This document shows, piece by piece, positions 53,557 through 62,643 of a DNA stretch of 64,000 nt. The position numbers and the translations under genes are program-made. The stretch is taken from assembly GCA_963766195.1 (NCBI GenBank), contig CAVXYY010000013.1:13840-77839 (forward strand). The letters are read 5' to 3'. The notes beneath the pieces are model-generated. The model made no database searches and was not told where the DNA came from. It saw only the letters and a program-made list of their open reading frames with translations. This DNA is from JAHEFT01 sp963766195. Its GTDB lineage: Bacteria > Pseudomonadota > Gammaproteobacteria > Xanthomonadales > SZUA-36. Each line of letters opens with the position of its first letter. Positions within the stretch are counted from its first letter, which is position 1.

Positions 53557-55268
53557 CGCCGTCAACACGAAATGGAGTAGTCCTGGCCTGCGGCCTGCTG
53601 GGGCTGGTTGCGTGCAGCGATCAGGAAGGTGATTTCGGGCGCCCGCTGGAGCAGCGGGTGCAGCCCGTGGAACTCGTTTTGCTGGAAGACGGCAGGCCGG
53701 ATCCCGCGGTGTTGGCCGAAGAGCAAATCGTCCGGCGGGGAAATGGTGAAGAGCCTGAAACCCTCGATCCACATCTTGCGCTTGGAGTGCCCGCCTCGCA
53801 CATTCTGCGAGACCTCTTTGAAGGCCTCACCGCCGAGTCGGCTGACGGCGATATCGTTCCCGGCGCAGCCCTGCGCTGGAACATTTCACGGGATGCAAGG
53901 ACGTACACATTTTACCTTCGCCGGGATTTGGTCTGGTCGAACGGCGATCCTCTGACCGCCGGGGACTTCGTCTACAGCCTGCAGCGCGCGCTGAACCCGG
54001 AAACGGCTTCCAGTGCGGCAAGGACCCTGTTGCCGATCCAGAATGCACGCGAGGTGCTTACCGGTGAGTTACCGGTCGAGGAACTCGGAATTACCTTGCT
54101 GGATGATTTCACCATGCAAATTACGCTGACCGGGCCCACGCCTTATTTTTTGGGGCTGTTGGCGAGTCCGGTTGCGTACCCGGTGAATCGCAACAACGTC
54201 GAAGAGTTTGGTGACCAGTTTTCAAAAGCCGGCAAGCTTGTGTCCAATGGCGCATACGTACTCGAGAACTGGAATCCGAGAACCAGTATCGAGCTGAAGA
54301 GAAACCCGTTATTTCGCGAGGCCGACCAGACCATCATTGAACGCGTGATTTACGTACCCACCGAAGACCGCTCGACCGAGGTCAAGCAATTTCGTTCAGG
54401 AGAACTCGACTGGACCAACGAGGTGCCGAACAATCAGTTCAAGTGGTTGCAGCGGCATTATCCGGATGAATTGGTCGTGAGTCCCTGGATGGGTTCGTAT
54501 TTCTTCGGATTCAATCTCACGCAGGAACCCTTCATCGACAATCCTTCCCTGCGGATGGCGCTGATCCTGTCTATCGACCGTGAAATCATCACTGACAAGG
54601 TCACGCAATTCGGTGAGAAACCATCATTTGCCCTGGTGCCGCCCGGCATTGACGGGTATGTTCCTTTTTCACCGGAATACGCGGACTGGACGCAGGAAGA
54701 AAGGGATCACGAAGCCAGGACGCTGTATGAGCAAGCCGGCTATTCAGAAGAAAATCCGTTGCGCATCGAGATTCGTTACAACACCAGCGACAACGACAAG
54801 AAAATTGCGCTGGCGATAGCGTCGATGTGGAAGCAGGTTTTGGGCGTCAACGCGACCCTGGTGAATGAAGAATTCAGGGTGTTTTTGCAGAACCGGGAAC
54901 AAAAAGTCATTACCCAGGTATTCAGGGCCGGCTGGATCAGCGATTACAATGACCCCTACAGTTTCCTTGAACTGTTCCGGACCGGGCACGGACGGAATGA
55001 CTACGGATACAGCAATGCGACCTTTGATGCCCTGCTGGACGAGGTCGGCACCGAACGGGTCAGGGCCCGGCGGGAGCGCCTGATGTTTGAAGCAGAACGG
55101 GTGTTGATGTCAGACCACGTGATCATCCCGGTTTTTACTTATGTGACCAAGCGCCTGGTCAACCCGCGCCTGAAGGGCTGGCAGAATAACGTCATGGATC
55201 ACCACCCCTCCCGCGACATGTTCATGCTGAAATCACGCGAGCCGGAATCCCCGGGAGACTCGCAGTGA
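53553..55268 (+). CDS. oppA: Peptide ABC transporter substrate-binding lipoprotein, second copy
   Basis: A 571-residue SBP family 5 protein. A lipoprotein signal (VVLACGLLGLVAC) shows it is anchored in a membrane. RRGNGEEPETLDPHLALGVPASHILRDLFEGLTAE, YTFYLRRDLVWSNGDPLTAGDFVYSLQRAL and SYFFGFNLTQEPFIDNPSLRMALILSIDREI are typical. It is paralogous to the preceding protein along its length. The start is TTG 53553, overlapping the previous stop, with no better codon nearby. Next gene starts within its stop (GTGA). Oligopeptide import is inferred from family and operon. Confidence 0.92.
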   Translation: MTPSTRNGVVLACGLLGLVACSDQEGDFGRPLEQRVQPVELVLLEDGRPDPAVLAEEQIVRRGNGEEPETLDPHLALGVPASHILRDLFEGLTAESADGDIVPGAALRWNISRDARTYTFYLRRDLVWSNGDPLTAGDFVYSLQRALNPETASSAARTLLPIQNAREVLTGELPVEELGITLLDDFTMQITLTGPTPYFLGLLASPVAYPVNRNNVEEFGDQFSKAGKLVSNGAYVLENWNPRTSIELKRNPLFREADQTIIERVIYVPTEDRSTEVKQFRSGELDWTNEVPNNQFKWLQRHYPDELVVSPWMGSYFFGFNLTQEPFIDNPSLRMALILSIDREIITDKVTQFGEKPSFALVPPGIDGYVPFSPEYADWTQEERDHEARTLYEQAGYSEENPLRIEIRYNTSDNDKKIALAIASMWKQVLGVNATLVNEEFRVFLQNREQKVITQVFRAGWISDYNDPYSFLELFRTGHGRNDYGYSNATFDALLDEVGTERVRARRERLMFEAERVLMSDHVIIPVFTYVTKRLVNPRLKGWQNNVMDHHPSRDMFMLKSREPESPGDSQ

Positions 55269-56209
55269 GGCAGGAAGGTGTATTGCGTCACGCGGTTGTC
55301 AGGCTCCTGGGGCTGGTACCCACGCTGCTGGTATTGATCACCATCGCTTTCTTCCTGATTCGAATGGCGCCTGGCGGCCCTTTTGACGGGGAAAAAATCC
55401 TGCCACCTGAAATCCGGGCGAACCTCGACGCCAGTTACCACCTCGATGAACCCTTGCTGCAACAGTATTTTCGTTACCTGGGACAGATCCTCACCGGGGA
55501 TTTCGGTCCGTCATTCCAATACAAGGACTGGACCGTAAACGAACTGATTGCCCAGGGCTTTCCGGTTTCAGCCACGATTGGCGGCCTGGCGATGCTGCTG
55601 GCGTTCGTCCTCGGGACACTGATCGGGACATTCGCCGCGCTGCGGCAAAATACGCCAGTCGATTACTCCGTAATGGGGGTAGCCATGTTGGGGATATCCA
55701 TACCCAATTTCGTGGTGGCTCCGCTTTTGATCCTGGTGACCGCGGTTTACGCCGGCTGGTTGCCGGCAGGGGGCTGGGATTGGTCATGGCAGCGCATGGT
55801 GCTGCCGGTCATCACGCTGGCGCTGCCGGTGGTCGCATACATTGCGCGCCTGACCCGGGGCAGCATGATCGAAGTACTGCACAGCAATTACATCCGCACC
55901 GCCCGCGCCAAGGGGCTTCCGGAGCACCTGGTTATCCGCCGGCATGCTTTCAAGCCGGCCATACTGCCGGTCATTTCCTACATGGGTCCTGCAACGGCGG
56001 CGCTGATTACCGGCTCGGTCGTCATTGAGCGTATCTATTCGATCCCCGGGCTGGGAAGCTATTTTGTACAGGGCGCGCTGAACCGTGACTATACGCTCGT
56101 CATGGGCGTGGTGATTTTCTACGGCGTGGTCATCGTCGTGCTGAATTTCATTGTCGATCTTCTGTATGCCTGGCTGAACCCCAGGATCCGGTACGACGAG
56201 GCGCAATGA
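55265..56209 (+). CDS. oppB: Oligopeptide ABC transporter permease OppB type
   Basis: A 314-residue inner-membrane permease. RLLGLVPTLLVLITIAFFLIRMAPGGPF at the N-terminus is the OppB/DppB signature; six membrane segments follow, with the ATPase-coupling EAA-like loop YIRTARAKGLPEHLVIRRHAFKPAILPVISYMG and IERIYSIPGLGSYFVQ. The GTG start overlaps the binding-protein stop, and its own stop overlaps oppC (ATGA). Confidence 0.95.
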   Translation: MRQEGVLRHAVVRLLGLVPTLLVLITIAFFLIRMAPGGPFDGEKILPPEIRANLDASYHLDEPLLQQYFRYLGQILTGDFGPSFQYKDWTVNELIAQGFPVSATIGGLAMLLAFVLGTLIGTFAALRQNTPVDYSVMGVAMLGISIPNFVVAPLLILVTAVYAGWLPAGGWDWSWQRMVLPVITLALPVVAYIARLTRGSMIEVLHSNYIRTARAKGLPEHLVIRRHAFKPAILPVISYMGPATAALITGSVVIERIYSIPGLGSYFVQGALNRDYTLVMGVVIFYGVVIVVLNFIVDLLYAWLNPRIRYDEAQ

Positions 56210-57132
56210 GTATCAAGGCCAAAATCGTCGAGCCGTCGGTCGAAGATCCTTTTGCCGCGGCGTTTGCCGGGGAGGATATCCGGGGGCGGTCATTGTGGGT
56301 GGATGCCTGGCACCGCCTGCTGAAAAACCGCGCTGCGGTTGTCAGCGGAATCATCATGGCGGTCATGCTGCTGCTGGTCGTGTTCGGCCCCATGCTGCTG
56401 CCCTGGGAGGGGGATTTCACGGATTGGGACAACACGGCCTCTCCACCGAGCCTTGAGACCGCGCACTGGTTCGGGACTGATGCGGTGGGCCGGGATATCC
56501 TGGTCCGGACTCTGGAAGGCGGGAGAATTTCGCTGCTGGTCGGGTTCGTGGCCACGCTGGTCAGCCTGGCCATCGGTGTCACTTACGGGGCCGTTGCGGG
56601 TTACTACGGCGGCATGACTGACCGGGTCATGATGCGAATTGTTGACATTGTTTACGCGCTTCCTTTCATGTTTTTCGTGATCCTCCTGATGGTCGTGTTC
56701 GGTCGAAACATCGTCCTGATCTTTGTCGCCATCGGAGCGGTCAACTGGCTGGATATGGCCAGGATAGTTCGCGGGCAAACCCTGAGCCTGAAGAACACCG
56801 AGTTCGTCGAAGCCGCCAGGGCCTGCGGGGTCAGGCACAATGACATTATCCTGCACCACATCATTCCCAACCTGCTCGGCGTGGTCATCGTCTACGTAAC
56901 ACTGACCATACCCCAGGTGATCCTGGTCGAATCGTTTCTGAGCTTCCTTGGCCTCGGAGTCCAGGAGCCCATGAGTTCGTGGGGTGCGCTGGTAAATGAC
57001 GGGGCCCAGGACATGGAATCAGCCCCCTGGACCCTGGTGTTTCCTGCGGTTTTCCTGACCGTTACTTTGTACTGTTTCAACTATATCGGTGACGGCATGC
57101 GCGATGCGCTCGATCCAAAGGATCACCTGTAA
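56206..57132 (+). CDS. oppC: Oligopeptide ABC transporter permease OppC type
   Basis: A 308-residue permease partner of OppB. SLWVDAWHRLLKNRAAVVSGIIMAVMLLLVVFGP is the typical N-terminus, followed by HWFGTDAVGRDILVRTLEGGRISL, the coupling loop FVEAARACGVRHNDIILHHIIPNLLG and FLGLGVQEPMSSWGALVNDG. The terminal TAA shares bases with the oppD start (TAATG). Confidence 0.95.
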   Translation: MSIKAKIVEPSVEDPFAAAFAGEDIRGRSLWVDAWHRLLKNRAAVVSGIIMAVMLLLVVFGPMLLPWEGDFTDWDNTASPPSLETAHWFGTDAVGRDILVRTLEGGRISLLVGFVATLVSLAIGVTYGAVAGYYGGMTDRVMMRIVDIVYALPFMFFVILLMVVFGRNIVLIFVAIGAVNWLDMARIVRGQTLSLKNTEFVEAARACGVRHNDIILHHIIPNLLGVVIVYVTLTIPQVILVESFLSFLGLGVQEPMSSWGALVNDGAQDMESAPWTLVFPAVFLTVTLYCFNYIGDGMRDALDPKDHL

Positions 57133-58151
57133 TGTCATTACTCAGGGTTTCCAACCTGGAAGTCGGCTTTGATACACGCGAAGGCGTGGTCAAGGCGGTC
57201 AATGGCGTCAGTTTTGAAGTTGCCGAAGGAGAGACGCTGGCTATCGTCGGCGAATCAGGATCGGGCAAAAGCCAGATGGTCCTCTCCATCATGGGCCTGC
57301 TGGCTGAAAATGGGCATGTCACTGGAGAAGCGTTTTTCCACGACACAGACTTGTTGAAAATGAAACCACGGGACCTGAACAGCATCCGGGGCAAGCACAT
57401 AGCGATGATTTTCCAGGACCCGATGACCTCCCTGAATCCATTCCTGACCATAGAAACGCAGATGTCCGAAGTGGTCATGCACCACCAGGGCCTGAGCCGG
57501 GACGAAGCGCGCGCACACGCGGTCGAAATGCTGCGCGCAGTCCGGATTCCCGATCCGGAGGAAAGGATCAGGCAGTATCCGCATGAATATTCCGGCGGCA
57601 TGCGCCAGAGAGTCATGATCGCCATCGGCTTGCTGTGCGAGCCGGAGCTGCTGATCGCCGATGAGCCGAGTACGGCACTGGACGTTACCGTGCAGGCACA
57701 GATTACTGAACTGGTGAGCGAGCTCAGGAAACAGACGAAAATGTCGCTGATACTGATTACGCATGACCTGGCGGCGGTTGCGGAAATTGCGGACCGGATT
57801 ATCGTCATGTACGCCGGCGAAGCCGTGGAAACCGGGAAAGTCGATGATATCTTCTATCGTCCCCTGCATCCATACACCCGGGGACTGCTGGCCTCGGTGC
57901 CGCGGCTGGACCGGGAGTCAGATGACGAATTACAGGCCATTCCGGGTAATCCGCCAAACCTGTTGGAATTGCCGGACGGTTGCCGGTTCAGGGACCGTTG
58001 CACGGAGGCCTCGGAACAATGCCGTCAACGCCCGCCGCTCTGGGTTACCGGTGATGGCCGGACCAGTCTCTGTTTCCTGCCGGTTGAAGGCGGAGAGATT
58101 GTCGCCGAAGCAGCCGCTGCCGAAACCGCCGTTTCCGGAGAAACTGCATGA
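57132..58151 (+). CDS. oppD: Oligopeptide ABC transporter ATP-binding protein OppD type
   Basis: A 339-residue ATPase subunit. Walker A is IVGESGSGKSQMVLS, the signature is EYSGGMRQRVMIAIGL, Walker B LLIADEPSTALDVTVQAQ and the switch histidine LILITHDLAAVAEIAD. The C-terminal oligopeptide extension has PHPYTRGLL-like HPYTRGLLASVPRLD and three cysteines in DGCRFRDRCTEASEQC that may bind an iron-sulfur cluster as reported for some DppD/OppD proteins. Overlaps oppF by four bases. Confidence 0.95.
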   Translation: MSLLRVSNLEVGFDTREGVVKAVNGVSFEVAEGETLAIVGESGSGKSQMVLSIMGLLAENGHVTGEAFFHDTDLLKMKPRDLNSIRGKHIAMIFQDPMTSLNPFLTIETQMSEVVMHHQGLSRDEARAHAVEMLRAVRIPDPEERIRQYPHEYSGGMRQRVMIAIGLLCEPELLIADEPSTALDVTVQAQITELVSELRKQTKMSLILITHDLAAVAEIADRIIVMYAGEAVETGKVDDIFYRPLHPYTRGLLASVPRLDRESDDELQAIPGNPPNLLELPDGCRFRDRCTEASEQCRQRPPLWVTGDGRTSLCFLPVEGGEIVAEAAAAETAVSGETA

Positions 58152-59149
58152 GCAAACCCGTCCTGAGAGTCCAGGACCTCGCGGTGACGTTTACCAGTGA
58201 GACCGGCAATTTTTTCCGCCGGCGGGAGCGGCAGCTCAGGGCTGTGGACGGCATCAGTTTTGACCTGGAACCGGGCGAAACACTGGGTGTGGTAGGCGAA
58301 TCCGGCTCGGGCAAATCAACCCTGGCGCGAGCGATACTGGGCCTGATCAAGCCGGGGCGTGGACGCGTGATGTGGCTTGGGGAGGACCTGACCGGGCTGG
58401 AAGAGGAACAACTCCGCCAAAAGAGAAAACAACTGCAGATCGTGTTCCAGGATCCGGTGGCTTCCCTCAATCCCAGGATGACAGCGGGCGATATCATTTC
58501 GGAACCGCTGTGGACCTTTTATCCGAACATGGAGCGCTTGCAGGTGGAAGAGCGCACGCGCGGCATGATGAAGGTTGTCGGCTTGCTGCCCAACCAGATT
58601 AACCGCTACCCGCATGAATTTTCCGGCGGTCAGTGTCAGCGCATCGGGATCGCGCGCTCCCTGATACTCAACCCGAAGCTCCTGGTGTGTGATGAACCGG
58701 TCAGTGCGCTCGACGTTTCAATCCAGGCCCAAATCATAAACCTGCTCAAGAACCTTCAGAAAAAGCTGGGCCTTGCGCTGATATTCATCGCCCACGACCT
58801 TTCGGTTGTCAGGCACATCAGTGACCGGGTGATGGTGATGTACATGGGGCAGGCCATGGAGGTTTCGGAAAAAGCCCGGTTGTATCGACGCCCGTTGCAT
58901 CCCTATACCAATGCGCTGATGAAATCCGTGCCGGTACCCGATCCGAAGCTGGCTGCGCTGGCCCGTCAAAGCAGCTGGCTTACCGGAGACATGCCTTCAC
59001 CGTATCAGCGTCCGAAAGGCTGCATTTTTCATAACCGCTGCCCGTTCAGGGTGAAGCGCTGCGAGGTCGATGTGCCTGCGCTGCGGCGCATGGAAAACGG
59101 CGACTGGGTGGCCTGTCACCGGGCCGAGGAGCTTGACCTGTCGATCTAG
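58148..59149 (+). CDS. oppF: Oligopeptide ABC transporter ATP-binding protein OppF type
   Basis: A 333-residue second ATPase subunit. VVGESGSGKSTLARAILG is Walker A, VFQDPVASLNPRMTAGDII the Q-loop region, EFSGGQCQRIGIARSL the signature and LLVCDEPVSALDVSIQAQ Walker B. The C-terminal region has HPYTNALMKSVPVPDP and GCIFHNRCPFRVKRCEVD with three cysteines like OppD. It is the last gene of the operon; the next gene starts 134 bp downstream. I see no terminator hairpin in that gap. Confidence 0.95.
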   Translation: MSKPVLRVQDLAVTFTSETGNFFRRRERQLRAVDGISFDLEPGETLGVVGESGSGKSTLARAILGLIKPGRGRVMWLGEDLTGLEEEQLRQKRKQLQIVFQDPVASLNPRMTAGDIISEPLWTFYPNMERLQVEERTRGMMKVVGLLPNQINRYPHEFSGGQCQRIGIARSLILNPKLLVCDEPVSALDVSIQAQIINLLKNLQKKLGLALIFIAHDLSVVRHISDRVMVMYMGQAMEVSEKARLYRRPLHPYTNALMKSVPVPDPKLAALARQSSWLTGDMPSPYQRPKGCIFHNRCPFRVKRCEVDVPALRRMENGDWVACHRAEELDLSI

Positions 59150-59283
59150 GGAGGCCCTGATCCATGACGCAGGGAAGAGGCGGGGACTGTGCAAATGCCC
59201 GGCGCAACATGGATCAAAGGTTCCTGCTTTCGGCTGAACCGGCCATGGGTTAAGATGCGGGTTCGTTTTCAGCGGAAACCCCC

Positions 59284-59946
59284 ATGATCCGACAAAATCC
59301 TCTCCAAACCTGCCGCATAGTCCTGTTCATCCTGCTATTGCCACTGCTGTTCTCCGCGTGCTCCCAGGTCAAGATCGTCGACAACTGGAAAGCCGACAAC
59401 CCCGAGACACACAAACCGGTCAAAGTTGCCGTCATTGCTGTTTTACCGGATGCCCTGATGCGCGAAGCCGTGGAAATTGATGCCGCAAAGATCCTGTTGG
59501 CAAAAGGTACGCCGGCAGTCCCCGGCAGCAAGATTCCCGGGATGAGCGGTGGAATCAGGGGTGAAATTGATGTCGAGGTTGCGACCGGCCTGCTCCGGCA
59601 AGCTGACGTGGATGGCATCATCGTGATGTTCTACGCGGGCGGCGGGGAATCAGAAAAATATGTCAGATCCGATTACTGGCTGGAATATTTGGGCAGTGGA
59701 ACGAGTTATAGCTGGGGCCGGCCCTACTTCACCGGCTACACCGAGGTTTATACGATCCGGCAGGGTCCGGGCTATGCGGATTTTAAAACCACCGCTTATG
59801 TCGAAACCAGCTACTACGACCTGGCAACCGAGCAGCCTGTCTGGCGTATTGTCACGCTTACCAAGGATGTTGAGCATTCGGATACCGTCAAGAGCATCTC
59901 CGAACACGCCGCCCGGCAAATGCGCTCAGCCGGCTTGACCCGATAG
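59284..59946 (+). CDS. Lipoprotein, DUF4136-like
   Basis: A 220-residue lipoprotein: the signal ends LLPLLFSACSQVKI, putting the lipid on Cys26. SQVKIVDNWKADNP and YTIRQGPGYADFKTTAYVETSYYDLATEQPVWRIVT, with conserved tryptophan and tyrosines, resemble DUF4136 proteins of envelope lipoproteins. Function is unknown. It stands between the peptide transporter operon and rsmG, close to rsmG (27 bp), without a functional link that I can see. Confidence 0.72.
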   Translation: MIRQNPLQTCRIVLFILLLPLLFSACSQVKIVDNWKADNPETHKPVKVAVIAVLPDALMREAVEIDAAKILLAKGTPAVPGSKIPGMSGGIRGEIDVEVATGLLRQADVDGIIVMFYAGGGESEKYVRSDYWLEYLGSGTSYSWGRPYFTGYTEVYTIRQGPGYADFKTTAYVETSYYDLATEQPVWRIVTLTKDVEHSDTVKSISEHAARQMRSAGLTR

Positions 59947-59973
59947 CGTTTGCAGGCGCTGGCCAGTCCCGGA

Positions 59974-60612
59974 ATGCCCGCTGAACCGTTGGTGGCAGCG
60001 CTTCGCAGCGGTTTGCGGGAATTGACCGGTTGTTCTTTTTCTCCCGACCAGGAAACTGCCCTGCTGGCCTACCTTGCGCTTTTGCAGCGCTGGAACCGGG
60101 CATACAATCTGACCGCGGTCAAAGACCCTCTAGAGATGGTGGTTCGCCACGTGCTTGATTCATTGTCGGTTTTGCCCTGGGTGACAGGCGACCGGTTGCT
60201 GGATGCGGGCACCGGCGCCGGGCTTCCCGGCGTCCCACTGGCCATTGCACGGCCCGGCCTCGAAGCTACTCTGCTCGACAGTGCGGGCAAGAAAATACGT
60301 TTCCTGAACCATGTCCAGCGGCAACTCGGTCTGGAAAATATCGTGCCCCTGCAGGCCCGGCTGGAAGCATTTACGCCCCAGGCGCCCTTTGACATCGTCA
60401 TCAGCCGGGCATTTACTGATCTTGCGGCATTTGCCGGCGCGGCGCGGCACCTGGCGGGTGGGCCAACGCGCCTGTTGGCGATGAAGGGACGCTACCCGGA
60501 GAGTGAACTCAGGGAGATTCCGGACTGGCTGCGGATCGATTCGGTCGAAAAACTTACGGTACCGGGATTGCAAGAGGATCGTCACCTCGTCATCATGACC
60601 GTCATTCAATGA
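59974..60612 (+). CDS. rsmG: 16S rRNA (guanine-527-N7)-methyltransferase
   Basis: Methylates G527 of 16S rRNA near the decoding centre. From ATG 59974 it has 212 residues; a TTG at 59950 would add eight. LLAYLALLQRWNRAYNLTAVKDPLEMVVRHVLDSLSVLP, LLDAGTGAGLPGVPLAIARP (SAM motif I) and DIVISRAFTDLAAFAGAARHL are diagnostic. It precedes parA-parB as in most gammaproteobacterial origin regions; mnmG, usually upstream, is replaced here by the lipoprotein gene. Confidence 0.95.
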   Translation: MPAEPLVAALRSGLRELTGCSFSPDQETALLAYLALLQRWNRAYNLTAVKDPLEMVVRHVLDSLSVLPWVTGDRLLDAGTGAGLPGVPLAIARPGLEATLLDSAGKKIRFLNHVQRQLGLENIVPLQARLEAFTPQAPFDIVISRAFTDLAAFAGAARHLAGGPTRLLAMKGRYPESELREIPDWLRIDSVEKLTVPGLQEDRHLVIMTVIQ

Positions 60613-60646
60613 CAACCCATTTCATCACCGGAACCGAAACGAAGAC

Positions 60647-61441
60647 ATGTCCGCCCGAATCATCGCAATAGCAAACCAGAAAGGCGGCGTCGGCAAGACC
60701 ACGACTTGCGTTAACCTGGCGGCGGCCTTTGCCAGCATGAAATTGCCGGTTCTGCTGGTCGACCTCGACCCCCAGGGAAACGCTACTACCGGCTGCGGTA
60801 TCGATCCGCGCCATTTGCACATGTCCGCCTGCGAAGTTCTGCTTGAAGAGCGCAGCGCCGATGAGACCATTCTGCGACCGGAAGGACTGGATTTTGACCT
60901 TTTGCCGGCAAATGGTGATCTGACCGCGGCCGAGGTCGCGTTATTGCAACTGGACGGGCGGGAGTATGCGTTGAAAAGAGCGCTGAAACCCTTGTCGGAG
61001 AAATATGCCTGGATATTTATCGACTGCCCGCCTTCGCTGAATATGCTGACGCTGAATGCGCTGGCATCGGCACACAGCGTGCTGATCCCGGTTCAGTGTG
61101 AATATTATGCGCTGGAAGGTTTGTCCGGTTTATTGAACACGATTGAACAAATCCGCAGCAGTGTGAACCCCGGGCTCAAGATCGAGGGTCTGTTGCGCAC
61201 CATGTACGATGGGCGAAATAATCTGGCGACCGCGGTATCCGACCAGTTGCTGGAAAATTTTGGTGACCGGGTTTACCGCTCGCTGATTCCGCGTAACATC
61301 CGGGTGGCGGAAGCACCCAGCTATGGCCTGCCGGTGCTGTTGTACGATCCGAAGTCAAAAGGCGCAGTGGCGCACGTGGCGCTGGCTGGCGAGATGTTAC
61401 GCCGTTATGAGAAAAGTAACAGCGCCCCGAAGAAGGCTTGA
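60647..61441 (+). CDS. parA: Chromosome-partitioning ATPase ParA (Soj)
   Basis: Deviant Walker A ATPase that moves the ParB-parS complex and so segregates the origin. The 264 residues include IIAIANQKGGVGKTTTCVNLAAA (with the signature lysine), LLVDLDPQGNATTGCG, WIFIDCPPSLNMLTLNAL and VLIPVQCEYYALEGLSGLLNTI. It has no N-terminal helix-turn-helix, so it is the chromosomal (Soj) form. It ends 3 bp before parB. Confidence 0.97.
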   Translation: MSARIIAIANQKGGVGKTTTCVNLAAAFASMKLPVLLVDLDPQGNATTGCGIDPRHLHMSACEVLLEERSADETILRPEGLDFDLLPANGDLTAAEVALLQLDGREYALKRALKPLSEKYAWIFIDCPPSLNMLTLNALASAHSVLIPVQCEYYALEGLSGLLNTIEQIRSSVNPGLKIEGLLRTMYDGRNNLATAVSDQLLENFGDRVYRSLIPRNIRVAEAPSYGLPVLLYDPKSKGAVAHVALAGEMLRRYEKSNSAPKKA

Positions 61442-61444
61442 TAC

Positions 61445-62314
61445 ATGACAAACCGAAAAAAGACCGTTCTTGGACGCAACCTGAGTTCCATGCTCAGCCA
61501 GACGACCCTGCAGCAGGTGCAGCGGGAATCGCGCGATGAACTCCGAAACCTGCCGCTGGACCTGATCCGGCCCGGCCGCTTTCAGCCGAGATCCGTCTTT
61601 GACGAGGACAAGCTGGCCGAACTGGCTGATTCCATCCGGGCCCAGGGTGTGGTGCAGCCGGTGGTAGTGCGGCCCATTGACGGTGATCAGTTTGAACTGA
61701 TCGCGGGTGAGCGCCGCTGGCGCGCTGCGCAACTGGCCGGAATCGCGGATATTCCAGCGGTCGTGCGGGATGTGCCGGACGAGGTTTCGGTCGCCATGGC
61801 GCTGATCGAAAATATCCAGCGCGAAGACCTGAACCCGCTGGAAGAAGCTACGGCGTTGCGCCGACTGATCGATGATTTCCAGATGACCCACCAGGAAGCC
61901 GCCGATGCAGTAGGCCGTTCCCGTGCAGCCGTTTCAAACCTGCTTCGATTGCTTGAGCTGATGCAGGAAGTCAAGGACATGGTCGATCTGCGCCAGATCG
62001 AGATGGGGCATGCGCGTGCGCTGTTGTCTCTCGACGACAAGCTCCAGCTGCAGGCGGCGCGGGAGGTGGTTCGGAAACGCCTGTCTGTGCGCGATACGGA
62101 AGACCTGGTGCGCCATTTGAAGCAATCCAGCAAGAAGAAGGGAACCCGCCGGATGGACCCGGACATCCTGAGCCTGCAAAACCGGCTGGGTGAAATCCTG
62201 GGGGCGCGCGTCAGGATTCAACACCTCGCCTCAGGCAAGGGCAAGCTGGTCATCGCCTACAACAATTCCGAAGAATTCGAAGGCATTCTCGAACGTTTGA
62301 ACCTTTCGGAATAA
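61445..62314 (+). CDS. parB: Chromosome-partitioning protein ParB (Spo0J)
   Basis: CTPase and parS-binding protein, 289 residues. LPLDLIRPGRFQPRSVFDEDKLAELADSIRAQGVVQPVVVRP is the N-terminal ParB domain, with the CTP-binding GERRWRAAQLAG. LIENIQREDLNPLEEATALRRL and the HTH MTHQEAADAVGRSRAAVSNLLRLLEL follow. The C-terminal dimerisation part is short and typical. A palindromic parS-like site (TGTTTCACGTGAAACA) was not found by eye in this window. The repeat element starts five bases after its stop. Confidence 0.97.
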   Translation: MTNRKKTVLGRNLSSMLSQTTLQQVQRESRDELRNLPLDLIRPGRFQPRSVFDEDKLAELADSIRAQGVVQPVVVRPIDGDQFELIAGERRWRAAQLAGIADIPAVVRDVPDEVSVAMALIENIQREDLNPLEEATALRRLIDDFQMTHQEAADAVGRSRAAVSNLLRLLELMQEVKDMVDLRQIEMGHARALLSLDDKLQLQAAREVVRKRLSVRDTEDLVRHLKQSSKKKGTRRMDPDILSLQNRLGEILGARVRIQHLASGKGKLVIAYNNSEEFEGILERLNLSE

Positions 62315-62319
62315 CCTTA

Positions 62320-62510
62320 TAGGAGCGGGCCTTGCCGGCGGTTGTAACTCCGAACCCGGTGAGGAGCCGGGCACCTGTTGGCGGACACGCTCGAAACGTC
62401 CCTGTGCGCTCCTCGGCTGTTCCCTACAGCCGACGGTCCCGCCAACAGATACCCGGCTCCTCCCCCGACTGTGGTCCGGAGTTCGGATCGCGGCCATGGG
62501 CCGCTCCTAC
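62320..62510. repeat. 191-bp palindromic element with REP-like ends
   Basis: The gap between parB and atpI carries an element bounded by TAGGAGCGGGCCTTGCCGGC (left) and, as reverse complement, GTAGGAGCGGCCCATGGCCG (right). Inside each end lies the same block in inverted orientation: GAGGAGCCGGGCACCTGTTG on the left and GAGGAGCCGGGTATCTGTTG in the complement of the right. The arms therefore pair over about 65-80 bases with mismatches, around a centre of ~50. There is no open frame. Left-end sequence ACTCCGAACCCGGTGAGGAG is shared with the cluster at 50144. Likely non-autonomous, REP/MITE-like. Confidence 0.82.
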
Positions 62511-62528
62511 AAATCAGGAACTCAGACG

Positions 62529-62558
62529 TTGCCCTGCCTTGTTAGTAGCTGCTAAAAT
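62529..62558 (+). promoter_or_regulatory. Candidate promoter of the atp operon
   Basis: TTGCCC and TAAAAT are separated by 18 bases, with TGC directly before the -10 hexamer (extended -10). It lies between the repeat element and atpI, about 85 bases before the atpI start. The nine-base string TGCTAAAAT also occurs at the hppA candidate promoter. The rest of 62511-62643 shows nothing else recognisable. Confidence 0.45.
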
Positions 62559-62643
62559 GGACGGTCTTTGGTCAGGGCTTTCTCCGGGGATTGGATCTTC
62601 CGGATGATCGAGGTCAAAGAAACACGGAGAGCCGGAAGGTACA

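Noticed and set aside
60647..62314. A parS centromere site near parAB
   Set aside because: I looked for TGTTTCACGTGAAACA-like 16-mers by eye across the window and saw none; a pattern search allowing mismatches would be needed.
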